64,000 nucleotides of DNA from Micromonospora sp. RP3T (GCF_003027925.1 NZ_PYPS01000002.1:124001-188000); one strand, 5' to 3'; positions 55,784 through 64,000 are shown, counted from the stretch's first letter. Made by a program: numbers and translations. The notes: generated by a model from the letters alone, not told the origin.

Positions 55784-57144
55784 CCGCGGCAGTCCGCCCG
55801 GCGGCGTCGTCGTCACTGAACGGGCCGTCGCGTACCGCCGCCGTCAACCTGCTGATCATGATGAACCGCGACCGCCTCGGCATGATGACCTCCACGGCGG
55901 CCCGCTACGGCGACGCCGCACGGCTGCCGGTCGGACCGAAGACGCTCTACTTCTTCAACCACCCCGGCCACGCCAAGCACGTGCTCGCCGACAACGCGGC
56001 CAACTACCACAAGGGCATCGGCCTGGTGCACGCCCGCCGGGCGCTCGGCGACGGACTGCTCACCAGCGAGGGCGAGCTGTGGCGCGAACAGCGCAAGGTG
56101 GTGCAGCCGGCGTTCCAGAGCCGGCGCATCGCCGCGCAGGCCGGCATCGTCGCCGAGGAGGCGGCGGCGCTCGTCGCCCGGCTGCGGACACTCGGCCGGG
56201 CGGGCCCGGTGAACGTGTTCCACGAGATGACGAGCCTGACGCTCGGCGTGCTCGGGCGTACCCTGCTCGACACCGACCTCGGTCGGTTCCCGTCCATCGG
56301 CCGCGACTTCACCGCGGTGCAGGACCAGGCCATGTTCGAGCTCGCGACGTTGAGTGCCGTGCCGCCCTGGGTGCCGCTGCCGCGTCAGCTGCGGTTCCGG
56401 CGCGCCCGCCGCCGCCTGCAGACGATCGTCGACCAGCTCGTCGACGAGCGCGGGGGCCACTCCGGCGACCGCGACGACGTGCTGTCGCGGCTCATCGTGT
56501 CCGCCCGGGCCGAGGCCGACCCCGGGGTCGGCCGGCAGCGGCTGCGGGACGAACTCGTGACGCTGCTGCTCGCCGGGCACGAGACCACGGCCAGCACGCT
56601 GAGCTGGGCGCTCTACCTGATCGACAGGCATCCCGACGTGCGCCACCGGCTGCGGGAGGAGGCGCTCACGGTGCTCGGCGACCGGCTGCCGACCTTCGAC
56701 GACCTGGGCCGGCTGCGGTACACCGCGATGGTCATCGACGAGGTCGTACGGCTGTACCCGCCGGTGTGGATCCTGCCGCGCAAGGCGCTCGCCGACGACG
56801 TGGTCGGCGGGCACCACGTGCCGGCCGGCGTCGACGTGCTGATCTGCCCCTACACGCTGCACCGGCATCGGGCCTTCTGGGACCGCCCGGAGGAGTTCGA
56901 TCCGGAGCGCTTCGACCCGGACCGGGTCACCGACCGCCCGCGGTACGCCTACATCCCGTTCGGCGCGGGACCGCGGTTCTGCGTCGGCAACCACCTCGGC
57001 CTGATGGAAGCCGCATTCGTCCTCTCGATGCTGGCCCGGGAGCTGAGGCTCACGAAGGTCGCCACGCACGACGTCGTACCGGAGCCGATGTTGTCGCTGC
57101 GGATGCGCGGTGGCATGCCGATGACCGTCAGCCCGGCCGGCTGA
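55780..57144 (+). CDS. Cytochrome P450, cassette B
   Basis: 454 residues from GTG 55780. I-helix AGHETTAS, K-helix EVVRLYPPVW, heme loop FGAGPRFCVGNHLGL. Its N-terminus carries an extra hydrophobic stretch (AAVNLLIMMNRDRLGMM) compared with the P450 at 1042, but the GPKTLYFFNHP and HVLADNAANYHKG blocks are shared. Part of the coupled pksE2 operon. A role in oxidation of the enediyne core is inferred from location. Confidence 0.94.
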   Translation: MTAAVRPAASSSLNGPSRTAAVNLLIMMNRDRLGMMTSTAARYGDAARLPVGPKTLYFFNHPGHAKHVLADNAANYHKGIGLVHARRALGDGLLTSEGELWREQRKVVQPAFQSRRIAAQAGIVAEEAAALVARLRTLGRAGPVNVFHEMTSLTLGVLGRTLLDTDLGRFPSIGRDFTAVQDQAMFELATLSAVPPWVPLPRQLRFRRARRRLQTIVDQLVDERGGHSGDRDDVLSRLIVSARAEADPGVGRQRLRDELVTLLLAGHETTASTLSWALYLIDRHPDVRHRLREEALTVLGDRLPTFDDLGRLRYTAMVIDEVVRLYPPVWILPRKALADDVVGGHHVPAGVDVLICPYTLHRHRAFWDRPEEFDPERFDPDRVTDRPRYAYIPFGAGPRFCVGNHLGLMEAAFVLSMLARELRLTKVATHDVVPEPMLSLRMRGGMPMTVSPAG

Positions 57145-57178
57145 ACGACAACCGGGTGACCGCCGACCGCCGTCACCC

Positions 57179-59209
57179 ATGACCGCACCACACAGGAGCC
57201 CGCCCTCGCCGGGGCGGGCGTCACCCCGAGGGGGACCGTTGCCACCGAAACCAGTGGGTCCGCTGCGCCGGCTCATTCCCGCCATGCTCGTCCTGGTGCT
57301 CGTCGCGGGGCTGTTCACGATCTCGCGACTGCCGTCCGCGTCCGCCGCGGACCGGGAGGCGATGGCATCGCGGTTCGCGTTCACCGAACTGCCCATCGCG
57401 CTCCCGCCAGGCCTGCCGCAGCGCACGGTCCGCACCGTGAACCCGAAGTACGAGCACATCCGTTCCTGGATCTCGTCGGTGGGCGCCGGAGTGGCGCTCA
57501 ACGACCTCGACGGGCAGGGCGGAGCCAACGACATCTGCCTTGTCGACCCGCGCAGCGACAGCGTCGTCGTCACCCCCGCACCCGGTGGTGGTGCCAGTTA
57601 TGCGCCGTTCGTGCTGAACCCGGCGCCGCTGCCGATGGGCCCGGCGATCGCGCCGATGGGGTGCACGCCGGGTGACTTCAACGTCGACGGCCGAATGGAT
57701 CTGCTGGTCGTCTACTGGGGTCGGACGCCCGTCGTGTTCCTCCAGAAGGGCGACGCGCAGGGCCTGAGCCTCGCGTCGTACCACCCCGTCGAGCTGATCC
57801 CGCAGCAGCAGACCGCCGACGGTTTCTACCACGGGCCGCTCTGGAACACCAACGCGACCGCAGTCGCCGACTTCGACGGGGACGGCCGACCCGACATCGG
57901 CATCTTCAACTACTTCCCGGACTCGCAGGTGCTCGACCCGCAGGGCTTGCCCAACGTGCAGATGAACCACTCCATGTCCCGCGCGCAGAACGCGGGCGGG
58001 GCGCACATCCTGCGCTGGACCGGGGCCACCGGCGGCGCCGCGCCGAGTGTCACCTACGAGGAGCAGGACGCGATCGATCCCCGGTACGCGACCGGGTGGA
58101 CCCTCGCCTCCGCCTCCGCCGACCTCGACGCCGACCTGCTGCCGGAGCTGTACCTCGCCAACGACTTCGGCAACGACCGGTTCTTCCACAACGTGTCGGC
58201 ACCCGGCCGGATCAGGTTCAAGCTGGCCGAGGGCCGCCGCGGCCCGCTGGACCCGAAGTCGCTGGTGGTCGGGCACGACTCGTTCAAGGGGATGTCCGTC
58301 GACTTCGCCGATCTGCGGGGCAGCGGCCGGTTCGACGCCTTCGTCAGCAACATCACCGCGTCGTGGGGGCTGGAGGAGAGCAACTTCGTCTGGCAGAACA
58401 CCGCGAAGACCCCGCAGGAGGCGCGGGACCGGCTCAGCAAGGGCATCGCGCCCTTCGAGAACAAGGCCGCGGCGAAGAACCTCGCCTGGGTCGGCTGGGG
58501 CTGGGACGCGAAGATGGCCGACTTCGACAACAGCGGCCGGCTCGTCGTGGTGCAGTCCTGCGGCTTCGTCAAGGGCACGATCAACCGGTTCAACTGGCTC
58601 CAGGAACTGGCCGCCAGCAACGACCTGATGCTGCGCGAGCCCGACATGTGGCCCAACGCCCAGCCGGGCGACGACATCGCCGGCTCCGACGCGCTGGCGT
58701 TCTGGGCACCGGAGGACAACGGTCGCTACGTCGACCTGAGCCCGCAGCTCGGGCTCGCCGACCGGACCCCGACGCGCGGGGTCGCCGTGGGAGACACCGA
58801 CGGCGACGGCCGCCAGGACTTCGCGGTGGCGCGGCAGTGGGGGCCACCGGCCTTCTACAAGAACACCAAGACGGAGATCGGCAACTTCCTCGGGCTGCGG
58901 CTGCACCGGCCCGCGCTCGGCGCCGGCCGGTCCGGCGACGCCGGCACCCCGGCGTACGGCGCGCAGGCGCGGGTGACCACGGCCGACGGCCGCACCCAGC
59001 TCGCCCAGCTCGACGGCGGTGGCGGGCACTCGGGCAAGCGCAGCTTCGACGTGTTCTTCGGGCTGGGCGCCCAGGGCGCCGCACCCGTCACCGTCGAGCT
59101 GAGCTGGCGCGATCTCTCCGGCACCCGGCACCAGCAGACGCTGTCCCTCTCCGCCGGGTGGCACGACCTCATGCTCACCGACCGAGCCCAGGAGCTGACC
59201 AAGCCATGA
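57179..59209 (+). CDS. unbV: UnbV: FG-GAP/ASPIC-domain enediyne protein
   Basis: 676 residues. One N-terminal hydrophobic segment at about 31-49 (LIPAMLVLVLVAGLF) acts as signal anchor or signal peptide, so the rest is outside the cytoplasm. Repeats with Ca-binding-like DxDxDG patterns follow: DFNVDGRMDLLV, DFDGDGRPDIGIF, DLDADLLPELYLAND, DTDGDGRQDFAV. The C-terminal ~100 residues (GAQARVTTADGRT, LDGGGGHSGKRSFDVFFGLG, VELSWRDLSG) are the ASPIC/UnbV domain. UnbV is conserved in enediyne clusters with unknown function. Its stop overlaps the unbU start. Confidence 0.94.
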   Translation: MTAPHRSPPSPGRASPRGGPLPPKPVGPLRRLIPAMLVLVLVAGLFTISRLPSASAADREAMASRFAFTELPIALPPGLPQRTVRTVNPKYEHIRSWISSVGAGVALNDLDGQGGANDICLVDPRSDSVVVTPAPGGGASYAPFVLNPAPLPMGPAIAPMGCTPGDFNVDGRMDLLVVYWGRTPVVFLQKGDAQGLSLASYHPVELIPQQQTADGFYHGPLWNTNATAVADFDGDGRPDIGIFNYFPDSQVLDPQGLPNVQMNHSMSRAQNAGGAHILRWTGATGGAAPSVTYEEQDAIDPRYATGWTLASASADLDADLLPELYLANDFGNDRFFHNVSAPGRIRFKLAEGRRGPLDPKSLVVGHDSFKGMSVDFADLRGSGRFDAFVSNITASWGLEESNFVWQNTAKTPQEARDRLSKGIAPFENKAAAKNLAWVGWGWDAKMADFDNSGRLVVVQSCGFVKGTINRFNWLQELAASNDLMLREPDMWPNAQPGDDIAGSDALAFWAPEDNGRYVDLSPQLGLADRTPTRGVAVGDTDGDGRQDFAVARQWGPPAFYKNTKTEIGNFLGLRLHRPALGAGRSGDAGTPAYGAQARVTTADGRTQLAQLDGGGGHSGKRSFDVFFGLGAQGAAPVTVELSWRDLSGTRHQQTLSLSAGWHDLMLTDRAQELTKP

Positions 59210-60261
59210 CGGACGTCAAACGCGCCCCGGAAGGCGCGACCACCACGGTCGAGGCCGCCGACGCGGCCCGCAACGGCGCCGGCCCGGGTGGGGCCCACCG
59301 GGGCGTCGACACCCCGCCGCCCGTACCCCGGGTGGACAAGCGTGACCCGCGCTACCTCGCCCTGCGCAACTTCGCCATCTCGATGTCCATCCTCAACATC
59401 CTCGGTTACACGATCCTCGGGTTCGAGCAGCCCTGGACCTGGCCGCTGTTCGTCCTGGCGCTCGGGTACACCGTGGAGCTGGTGATCGAGGCGGTCGCGG
59501 CCCGGTCCCTGGGCCGCCGGCCGGCCTACAGCGGCAACGGCGCGTGGGGTGTCTACACGTTCCTGCTGCCCACCCACATCACCGCGCTCGCGGTGAACAT
59601 GCTGCTCTACGCCAACGACATGTTCTGGCCGATCGCCTTCGCGGTGGTGGTGGCCATCGGCCAGAAGGCGGTGCTGCAGGCGCCGATCAACGGGCGCATG
59701 CGGCACTTCATGAACCCGTCGAACTTCGGCATCACGATCGCGCTGCTCACGTTCTCGTGGGTCAACGTGGCTCCGCCGTACCACTTCACGGAGAACGTGC
59801 CGGACGTGTTCCGGATGTTCATCCCGATGGTGGTCCTCACCGCCGGCACCATTCTCAACGCGATGCTCACCAAGAAGGTCGCGCTGATCGTGGGCTGGGT
59901 CGGTGGCTTCGTCATCCAGGCGCTGATCCGGCACTACGTCTGGGACGTGCAGCTCTGGTCGGCGCTGAGCATCATGACCGGGGTGGCGTTCGTGCTGTTC
60001 ACCAACTACATGATCACCGACCCGGGCACCACGCCGTCGAAGGCGCGGAACCAGTTCATGTTCGGCTCCTCGGTGGCCATGGTGTACGGCCTTCTGATGG
60101 TCTTCAACGTGGTCTACACGTTGTTCTTCGCGGTCACCATCGTCTGCCTGGCCCGGGGCCTGTTCTGGTGGGTCAAGTGGCTGATGGAGCGGCGTGGCGA
60201 GCGCACCCCGGTGCAGCCGGTGCCGCCGCCCGCGGCGGTCGAACTGCCGATCGCCCGCTGA
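59206..60261 (+). CDS. unbU: UnbU: RnfD/NqrB-like membrane protein
   Basis: 351 residues, multi-pass membrane protein with about nine hydrophobic segments starting near ALRNFAISMSILNILGY and ending with TLFFAVTIVCLARGLFWWV and a basic tail. MNPSNFGITIALLTF and FTNYMITDPGTTPSKARN resemble the flavin-linked Thr/Asp motifs of RnfD/NqrB/NQR2 subunits. UnbU is conserved in enediyne clusters; a redox or transport role is unproven. It is the last gene of the pksE2 operon and is followed by a terminator. The unbU scar at 13.4 kb corresponds to its last helix. Confidence 0.94.
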   Translation: MTDVKRAPEGATTTVEAADAARNGAGPGGAHRGVDTPPPVPRVDKRDPRYLALRNFAISMSILNILGYTILGFEQPWTWPLFVLALGYTVELVIEAVAARSLGRRPAYSGNGAWGVYTFLLPTHITALAVNMLLYANDMFWPIAFAVVVAIGQKAVLQAPINGRMRHFMNPSNFGITIALLTFSWVNVAPPYHFTENVPDVFRMFIPMVVLTAGTILNAMLTKKVALIVGWVGGFVIQALIRHYVWDVQLWSALSIMTGVAFVLFTNYMITDPGTTPSKARNQFMFGSSVAMVYGLLMVFNVVYTLFFAVTIVCLARGLFWWVKWLMERRGERTPVQPVPPPAAVELPIAR

Positions 60262-60282
60262 CCCGCCACCCGGCACGACACC

Positions 60283-60340
60283 GACCGGACCGTCCTCCAC
60301 CCCTGCGGGGCACCGCGGGGGGAGGGCGGTCCGGTCGTTT
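60283..60340 (+). terminator. Terminator after unbU
   Basis: GACCGGACCGTCCTCC and the complementary GGAGGGCGGTCCGGTC flank a GC-rich loop and are followed by GTTT, 22 bases after the unbU stop. The hairpin should end the cassette B transcript. Confidence 0.8.
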
Positions 60341-60482
60341 CACCGACAGGTGTCAGCCGGCGCATTGCGGACAGCTTCCCCCCGGATGTGCCCTCCGCCG
60401 TCTACTGTGCACTCTGGGTACCCGTGATGTTCGGTCACCACGGGCTTCCCCCGATGCGCGACAACCGGACGGAGGCACCGGC

Positions 60483-61331
60483 ATGGAAGTGTCCACCCAG
60501 CAGTGGAAGTCGATCCGCGACGACGTCAACGCCGCCGGCGAGCGGTTCGCCGCCCTGGTCGAGAAGGCCCCGGCGGACGTGCGGGCAACCCGGGAGTGGT
60601 CGGTCGTCGACACCGCGGTCCACCTGGTCACGGTGACCGACCTCGACGCCGTCATCACCCGCGCCTACCCCGAACCGGCGTTTCCGCACCCCGGCCTCCA
60701 CGAGCAGTGGCAGCGCACCAACGTCGACGATCTCAGCCTCCTCAACGTCGAGGTGATGCGCCTGTGCGAGGAGCGTGACCCGGCGGCGCTGGCGGCCCGG
60801 ATCCGCGCGAACTGCGCGGCGATGCTCGACGCCACGAGCGACGTCGACCCGTCGGCGCCGCTGCCCTGGCTGGGCGGTTCGACGCTCACCATGGCGGGGC
60901 TGTTCGCCCACATCGTCAACGAGTTCAACATCCACGGCTGGGACATCGCCCGGGCCGCCGGTCTCCCGCACGAGATCCCACCCGGCGAGGCGGCGGCGTT
61001 CTTCGAGGTCTTCTTCGTCGGGCTGGTCCGCGACGGGTACGGTCACCTGCTCGACACCCCGAAACCGCTGCCCGACGTGCGCGTGGCGGTCGCCTTCGAG
61101 TCGCGGCACGCGCGCCCGGTGACCCTGCTGCTCGACCGGAACGTGGTGAGCGTCGCCGAACCGGGCACCCGACCGGACGTCCGGGTCAGCTACGACCCGG
61201 TGGTCCTCAACCTGATGCTCTTCGGCCGGGTCTCACCCGTGCGGGCGATGCTCTCCCGCGGCGTCCGGGTCGGCGGCCCCAGGCCGTGGCTGATGCTCGC
61301 GTTCATGCGCAAGGTCCGCTGCCCGAGCTGA
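60483..61331 (+). CDS. DinB/maleylpyruvate-isomerase-like protein
   Basis: 282 residues from ATG 60483 with CGGAGG upstream. N-terminal DinB-like bundle with AVHLVTVTDLD and HIVNEFNIHGWDIARAAG, where Glu and His are the usual metal ligands of mycothiol-dependent maleylpyruvate isomerases. The C-terminal part looks like an SCP2-type domain. It is the second such protein in the window (see 17502). A mycothiol-dependent isomerisation, or capture of a reactive thiol adduct, is possible; the role is not known. Confidence 0.83.
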   Translation: MEVSTQQWKSIRDDVNAAGERFAALVEKAPADVRATREWSVVDTAVHLVTVTDLDAVITRAYPEPAFPHPGLHEQWQRTNVDDLSLLNVEVMRLCEERDPAALAARIRANCAAMLDATSDVDPSAPLPWLGGSTLTMAGLFAHIVNEFNIHGWDIARAAGLPHEIPPGEAAAFFEVFFVGLVRDGYGHLLDTPKPLPDVRVAVAFESRHARPVTLLLDRNVVSVAEPGTRPDVRVSYDPVVLNLMLFGRVSPVRAMLSRGVRVGGPRPWLMLAFMRKVRCPS

Positions 61332-61386
61332 CGGTGCGCGGGCCGCCGGTGACCGGGCGGCGCGGGGTGTCGACGCCGTGACGAGC

Positions 61387-61411
61387 CCGGTGACCCCGTG
61401 ATGGTCACCGG
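61387..61411. terminator. Hairpin between convergent genes
   Basis: CCGGTGACC and GGTCACCGG separated by seven bases, overlapping the last codons of the minus-strand epoxidase and lying 56 bases after the plus-strand DinB-like gene. Suitable as a bidirectional terminator; GC-rich without a U-run. Confidence 0.55.
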
Positions 61412-62757
61412 CCGCCCGCGACACCCGCCGACGGCACCGGGTCGGCGCCGCCACCACGCAGGACCCGACGCGCGATCGCGGGTCGGAGCAGCCGGGTCGG
61501 CGGGTCCACCAGGTTGAGCACGCGCAGGAACGCCTCGCCCAGCACCGCGTCGGTCCGGGCCGCCGCGTGCAGCCGGTGCACGTACCAGTTGACCAGCCGG
61601 ACCCGCGCCGAGCGCGGGCCCGGCACCTGCGGGAACCGCAGGTCCGTGCCGACCGCGATGGACCACGGGCCGTCGATCAGCCTGCCCGCGCCGCGGAAGA
61701 AGCGCCGGGCCAGCCGGTCCGGGCCACCGGACAGGAGCGAACGGAGCAGCAGGCCCTCGGTGGCGGCGACCGTCATGCCCTGGCCGTACACCGGATTGAA
61801 GCTGCACACGGCGTCGCCGACCACCAGGTAGCCGAGCGGGAAGCGGCGCAGCCGCTCGTAGCGTCGGCGCACGCTCGCCGGATAGCGCATCTGGGCCGGG
61901 CCGCCCACCGGGACGGCGTCGCGCACGAAGCGGCTGATCACCGGCATGCCCAGTGACTCGGCGAACCGGGTGAAACCCTCGTGGTCCGACGGCGGCCGCT
62001 CACCGAGCATCCCGCTGAGCGCCACCGCGAACCGGCCGTCCTCCTGCGCGGCGACGATGCCGGTACGGGGGCGACCCGGCACGGCGTTGGTCAGCGCGCC
62101 GAGCAGTCCGTCGAGATGCCGGGGTTCGCGCTGGTAGACGCGGGTGACGTAGGTGACGTCCACCGGGACCCGCTGCTCCGGCGGGGTGGGGTAGCCGAGT
62201 TCGGCCAGCCACACCGGGCTGCGGGAGGCCCGGCCGCAGGCGTCGACCACCAGGTCGGCGTGGATCGGGTACGCGGCCCCGACGCGCGGCGTCACGAGCA
62301 CCCCGATGATCCGGCTGCGGTCCTCGGTGCTCAGCAGCGCGGTGGCCTCGGCGGGCGGGCAGAACCGGACGTTGCCCAGGCTCCGTACCCGGGCGCGCAC
62401 CGTGCTCTCCAGCAACGGGCGGCTGACGCCCACGCCGACCAGGTCCGAGGCGGCGCGCCGCATCGGGTGGCCGTCGTTGCACCAGTGCACCTGATCGTGC
62501 AGGTCGACAAGGGGCGCGCCGGCGGCGGACAGTTCGTCGCTGAGCCCTGGGAAGAGCTCGTCGAGGGCCCGTCGGCCGCGCGCCAGCAGCACGTGCAGTT
62601 GGCGGGACTGCGGCACCCCGCGCCGGGCCGCCGCCGTCTCGGGCAGCGGGTCGCGGTCGACGACGGTGACGGTGTCGTACGCCTCGCTCAGCACCCGGGC
62701 GGCGATCAGGCCGGCCATGCTGCCGCCGAGCACCACGGCGTCGCCTGCGGAGACCAT
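61405..62757 (-). CDS. FAD-dependent epoxidase/monooxygenase (paralogue)
   Basis: 450 residues; ATG 62757 is chosen because the FAD fold (VVLGGSMAGLIAARVL) starts eight residues later and residues further upstream look untranslated. It shares [39 protein letters not shown] and [19 protein letters not shown] with the epoxidase at 19375. The two are at opposite ends of the cluster. It should bind FAD and epoxidise or hydroxylate a polyene or the core. There is only one epoxide hydrolase gene for the two epoxidases. Confidence 0.87.
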   Translation of the reverse strand: MVSAGDAVVLGGSMAGLIAARVLSEAYDTVTVVDRDPLPETAAARRGVPQSRQLHVLLARGRRALDELFPGLSDELSAAGAPLVDLHDQVHWCNDGHPMRRAASDLVGVGVSRPLLESTVRARVRSLGNVRFCPPAEATALLSTEDRSRIIGVLVTPRVGAAYPIHADLVVDACGRASRSPVWLAELGYPTPPEQRVPVDVTYVTRVYQREPRHLDGLLGALTNAVPGRPRTGIVAAQEDGRFAVALSGMLGERPPSDHEGFTRFAESLGMPVISRFVRDAVPVGGPAQMRYPASVRRRYERLRRFPLGYLVVGDAVCSFNPVYGQGMTVAATEGLLLRSLLSGGPDRLARRFFRGAGRLIDGPWSIAVGTDLRFPQVPGPRSARVRLVNWYVHRLHAAARTDAVLGEAFLRVLNLVDPPTRLLRPAIARRVLRGGGADPVPSAGVAGGR

Positions 62758-62917
62758 GACCGGAATGCTAGGCCGGACCGGGCGGGTGCCTCGCCTCTCG
62801 ACGTGCGCACCTCGGCGGCGCGCGCCCAGAGGCAAGGCAGCACATTGGAAGATAGCCATCCGTGGCGGCGCTGTTACACAATGGAGCAATTCGTGTCAGT
62901 TGACATTGGGAGTCGCC

Positions 62918-63484
62918 GTGTCCAACCTCGTGGAGTCATCGCCGGCCACCAGAACCGGCCGCCCCTGGGGGCTCAACGGCCGCCATCACCGAGCCGCTCT
63001 CTCCGTGTTCATGGTCATCGTCCTCGCGCACTGGGCCGAGCACCTCACCCAGGCGTACCAGATCTGGGTGCTGGGCTGGACGCCCCCGCAGGCGCGCGGC
63101 GTGCTCGGGATGCCGTTCCCGTGGCTCATCAAGTCCGAATGGCTGCACTACGGCTACGCGATCGTGATGCTGGTCTTCCTGTTCCTGCTGCGCCCCGGGT
63201 TCGTCGGCCGCAGCCGGACCTGGTGGACGGTCGCGCTCGCCATCCAGTTCTGGCACCACATCGAGCACTTCCTGCTGCTGGTCCAGGCGCAGAGCGGGCA
63301 CTTCCTGGCCGGTCGTACGGTGCCGACCAGCATCCTGCAGCTGGTGCTGCCCCGCGTCGAACTGCACCTGTTCTACAACACGGTGGTGTTCCTGCCGATG
63401 GTCGTCGCCATGTACTACCACCTGCGGCCGTCGCGGGCCGAGTCGCGGAACATGATCTGCAGCTGCCGTCCACTGCCGGCATGA
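62918..63484 (+). CDS. Histidine-rich four-helix membrane protein, unknown function
   Basis: 188 residues from GTG 62918 with GGGAG upstream. About four hydrophobic segments: AALSVFMVIVLAHWAEHLTQ, GYAIVMLVFLFLLRPG, TVALAIQFWHHIEHFLLLVQ and HLFYNTVVFLPMVVAMYY. The helices carry His-containing motifs (HWAEH, LHYGY, HHIEH, ELHLFYN) reminiscent of metal or heme sites. It overlaps the CopC-like gene by four bases, so a copper-related or redox role is plausible. It is not recognised as an enediyne gene and may mark the cluster boundary. Confidence 0.7.
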   Translation: MSNLVESSPATRTGRPWGLNGRHHRAALSVFMVIVLAHWAEHLTQAYQIWVLGWTPPQARGVLGMPFPWLIKSEWLHYGYAIVMLVFLFLLRPGFVGRSRTWWTVALAIQFWHHIEHFLLLVQAQSGHFLAGRTVPTSILQLVLPRVELHLFYNTVVFLPMVVAMYYHLRPSRAESRNMICSCRPLPA

Positions 63485-64000
63485 CCTCCGTGTCTGCGAC
63501 CCGTCGCCGGCTGCTCCTCGGCGCTGCCGGCGTCGGGCTGGCGCTGCTGGTGGTCTACCTCGTCTTCGGCCGGGCGGCGCCGGCCCAACTGGAGGCGGTC
63601 GAGCCCGCCGACGGCGCGTCGGTCGCCGTCTCGCCCACCCGGGTGGCGCTGCGGTTCGACACCGCCCCGCACCCGCGCGCCATGCACCTCACGGTGATCG
63701 GCCCCGGCGGGGACAAGGTCTCCAGTGGCGATCCGGTGCTGAACGACAACCGGATCAGCGTCCCGGTCTCGGCCGGCCGGCCCGGCCCCTACCAGATCGG
63801 CTACCACGTCGAACTCGACGACGGCACGCCCGTCGCGGGGATCGTCACCTTCACCGTCGGCCAGGGGACCGGGACCCCCACGGGACCGGTCGAGGCCGCC
63901 GCCCCAGCGCACGAACACCACCTGGAGCGGGACACCAGCACCCTCGTGCTCGTCCTCATCGATCTGGTGCTGGTGGCCGGCCTGGTGTCGGTCCTGCTGC
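63481..64000 (+). CDS. CopC-domain membrane-anchored protein, partial at right edge
   Basis: The visible 173 codons start at ATG 63481. A signal-anchor (LLLGAAGVGLALLVVYLVF) is followed by a CopC-type beta domain: VEPADGASVAVSPTRVALRF, PYQIGYHVELDDGTPVAGIVTFTV, then AAAPAHEHHLE and the start of a second hydrophobic helix at the edge. CopC domains bind copper outside the membrane and are often fused to or encoded with CopD. Cut by the window end. Confidence 0.85.
   Translation, partial: MTSVSATRRRLLLGAAGVGLALLVVYLVFGRAAPAQLEAVEPADGASVAVSPTRVALRFDTAPHPRAMHLTVIGPGGDKVSSGDPVLNDNRISVPVSAGRPGPYQIGYHVELDDGTPVAGIVTFTVGQGTGTPTGPVEAAAPAHEHHLERDTSTLVLVLIDLVLVAGLVSVLL

Noticed and set aside
1-64000. tRNA, rRNA, transposase or integrase genes explaining the duplication
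   Set aside because: None recognised on either strand; no flanking direct repeats or inverted terminal repeats typical of insertion sequences were seen around the remnants.
1-64000. Chromoprotein apoprotein or dedicated exporter for self-resistance
   Set aside because: No CagA/NcsA-like small secreted protein and no MFS or ABC exporter could be found, so no resistance gene is claimed beyond speculation on the binding-protein fold.

Overview
The window is GC-rich actinobacterial DNA (GTG starts, ATGA/GTGA stop-start overlaps, mycothiol-type proteins) that looks like a Micromonosporaceae-type producer. It is almost entirely a biosynthetic gene cluster for an enediyne natural product, recognised by two complete-looking enediyne polyketide synthase genes (pksE), DUF1702 (unbL-type), UnbV, UnbU and hot-dog thioesterase genes. 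The taxonomic call is inference; the cluster type is well supported.

Layout. (1) 1-2.9 kb, minus strand: thioesterase, P450 and a DUF1702 gene running off the left edge. (2) 3.9-5.5 kb: a secreted berberine-bridge-type flavin oxidase. (3) 5.8-14.2 kb: cassette A, DUF1702 - pksE1 - broken thioesterase - flavin reductase - scar of unbU - stand-alone phosphopantetheinyl transferase. (4) 14.3-18.3 kb: AhpD-like, SCP2-like, DUF5987, GMC oxidoreductase, DinB-like protein. (5) 18.4-24.8 kb: AraC regulator, flavin epoxidase, epoxide hydrolase, methyltransferase, a solute-binding-protein fold without signal peptide, and an SgcJ-type NTF2 protein. (6) 24.8-32.2 kb: DpgC-like dioxygenase, aminotransferase, one-module NRPS, flavin monooxygenase, MbtH. 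(7) 32.3-43.7 kb: NRPS remnant, aminotransferase, radical SAM protein, flavin monooxygenase, thioesterase-like protein, two-module NRPS. (8) 43.7-47.1 kb: remnants of an aminotransferase and a DUF5987 gene, plus MerR and AraC regulators. (9) 48.0-60.3 kb: cassette B, intact: DUF1702 - pksE2 - thioesterase - flavin reductase - P450 - unbV - unbU. (10) 60.5-64 kb: DinB/mycothiol-type protein, a second flavin epoxidase, and a membrane protein plus CopC-like protein that may lie outside the cluster.

How it works together (inference from families): PksE with its thioesterase makes the polyene precursor. DUF1702, UnbV and UnbU belong to the conserved set thought to turn it into the enediyne core. 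Epoxidase, epoxide hydrolase and the SgcJ-type protein are hallmarks of nine-membered enediynes. The DpgC/aminotransferase/NRPS block and the A-T-C-A-T NRPS suggest an amino-acid or arylglycine side group. No apoprotein or dedicated exporter is seen.

The most unusual feature is that the window behaves like a duplicated cluster with reciprocal decay. PksE1 has lost the metal-binding part of its C-terminal phosphopantetheinyl transferase domain and is followed by a free-standing transferase; its thioesterase has an in-frame internal deletion and its unbU is a C-terminal scar. Conversely, cassette B is intact but its neighbouring DUF5987 gene is a nonsense-containing remnant. An NRPS C-A module is decayed beside an intact convergent aminotransferase at 32.3-34.2 kb, while at 43.6-44.4 kb the NRPS is intact and the convergent aminotransferase is decayed.
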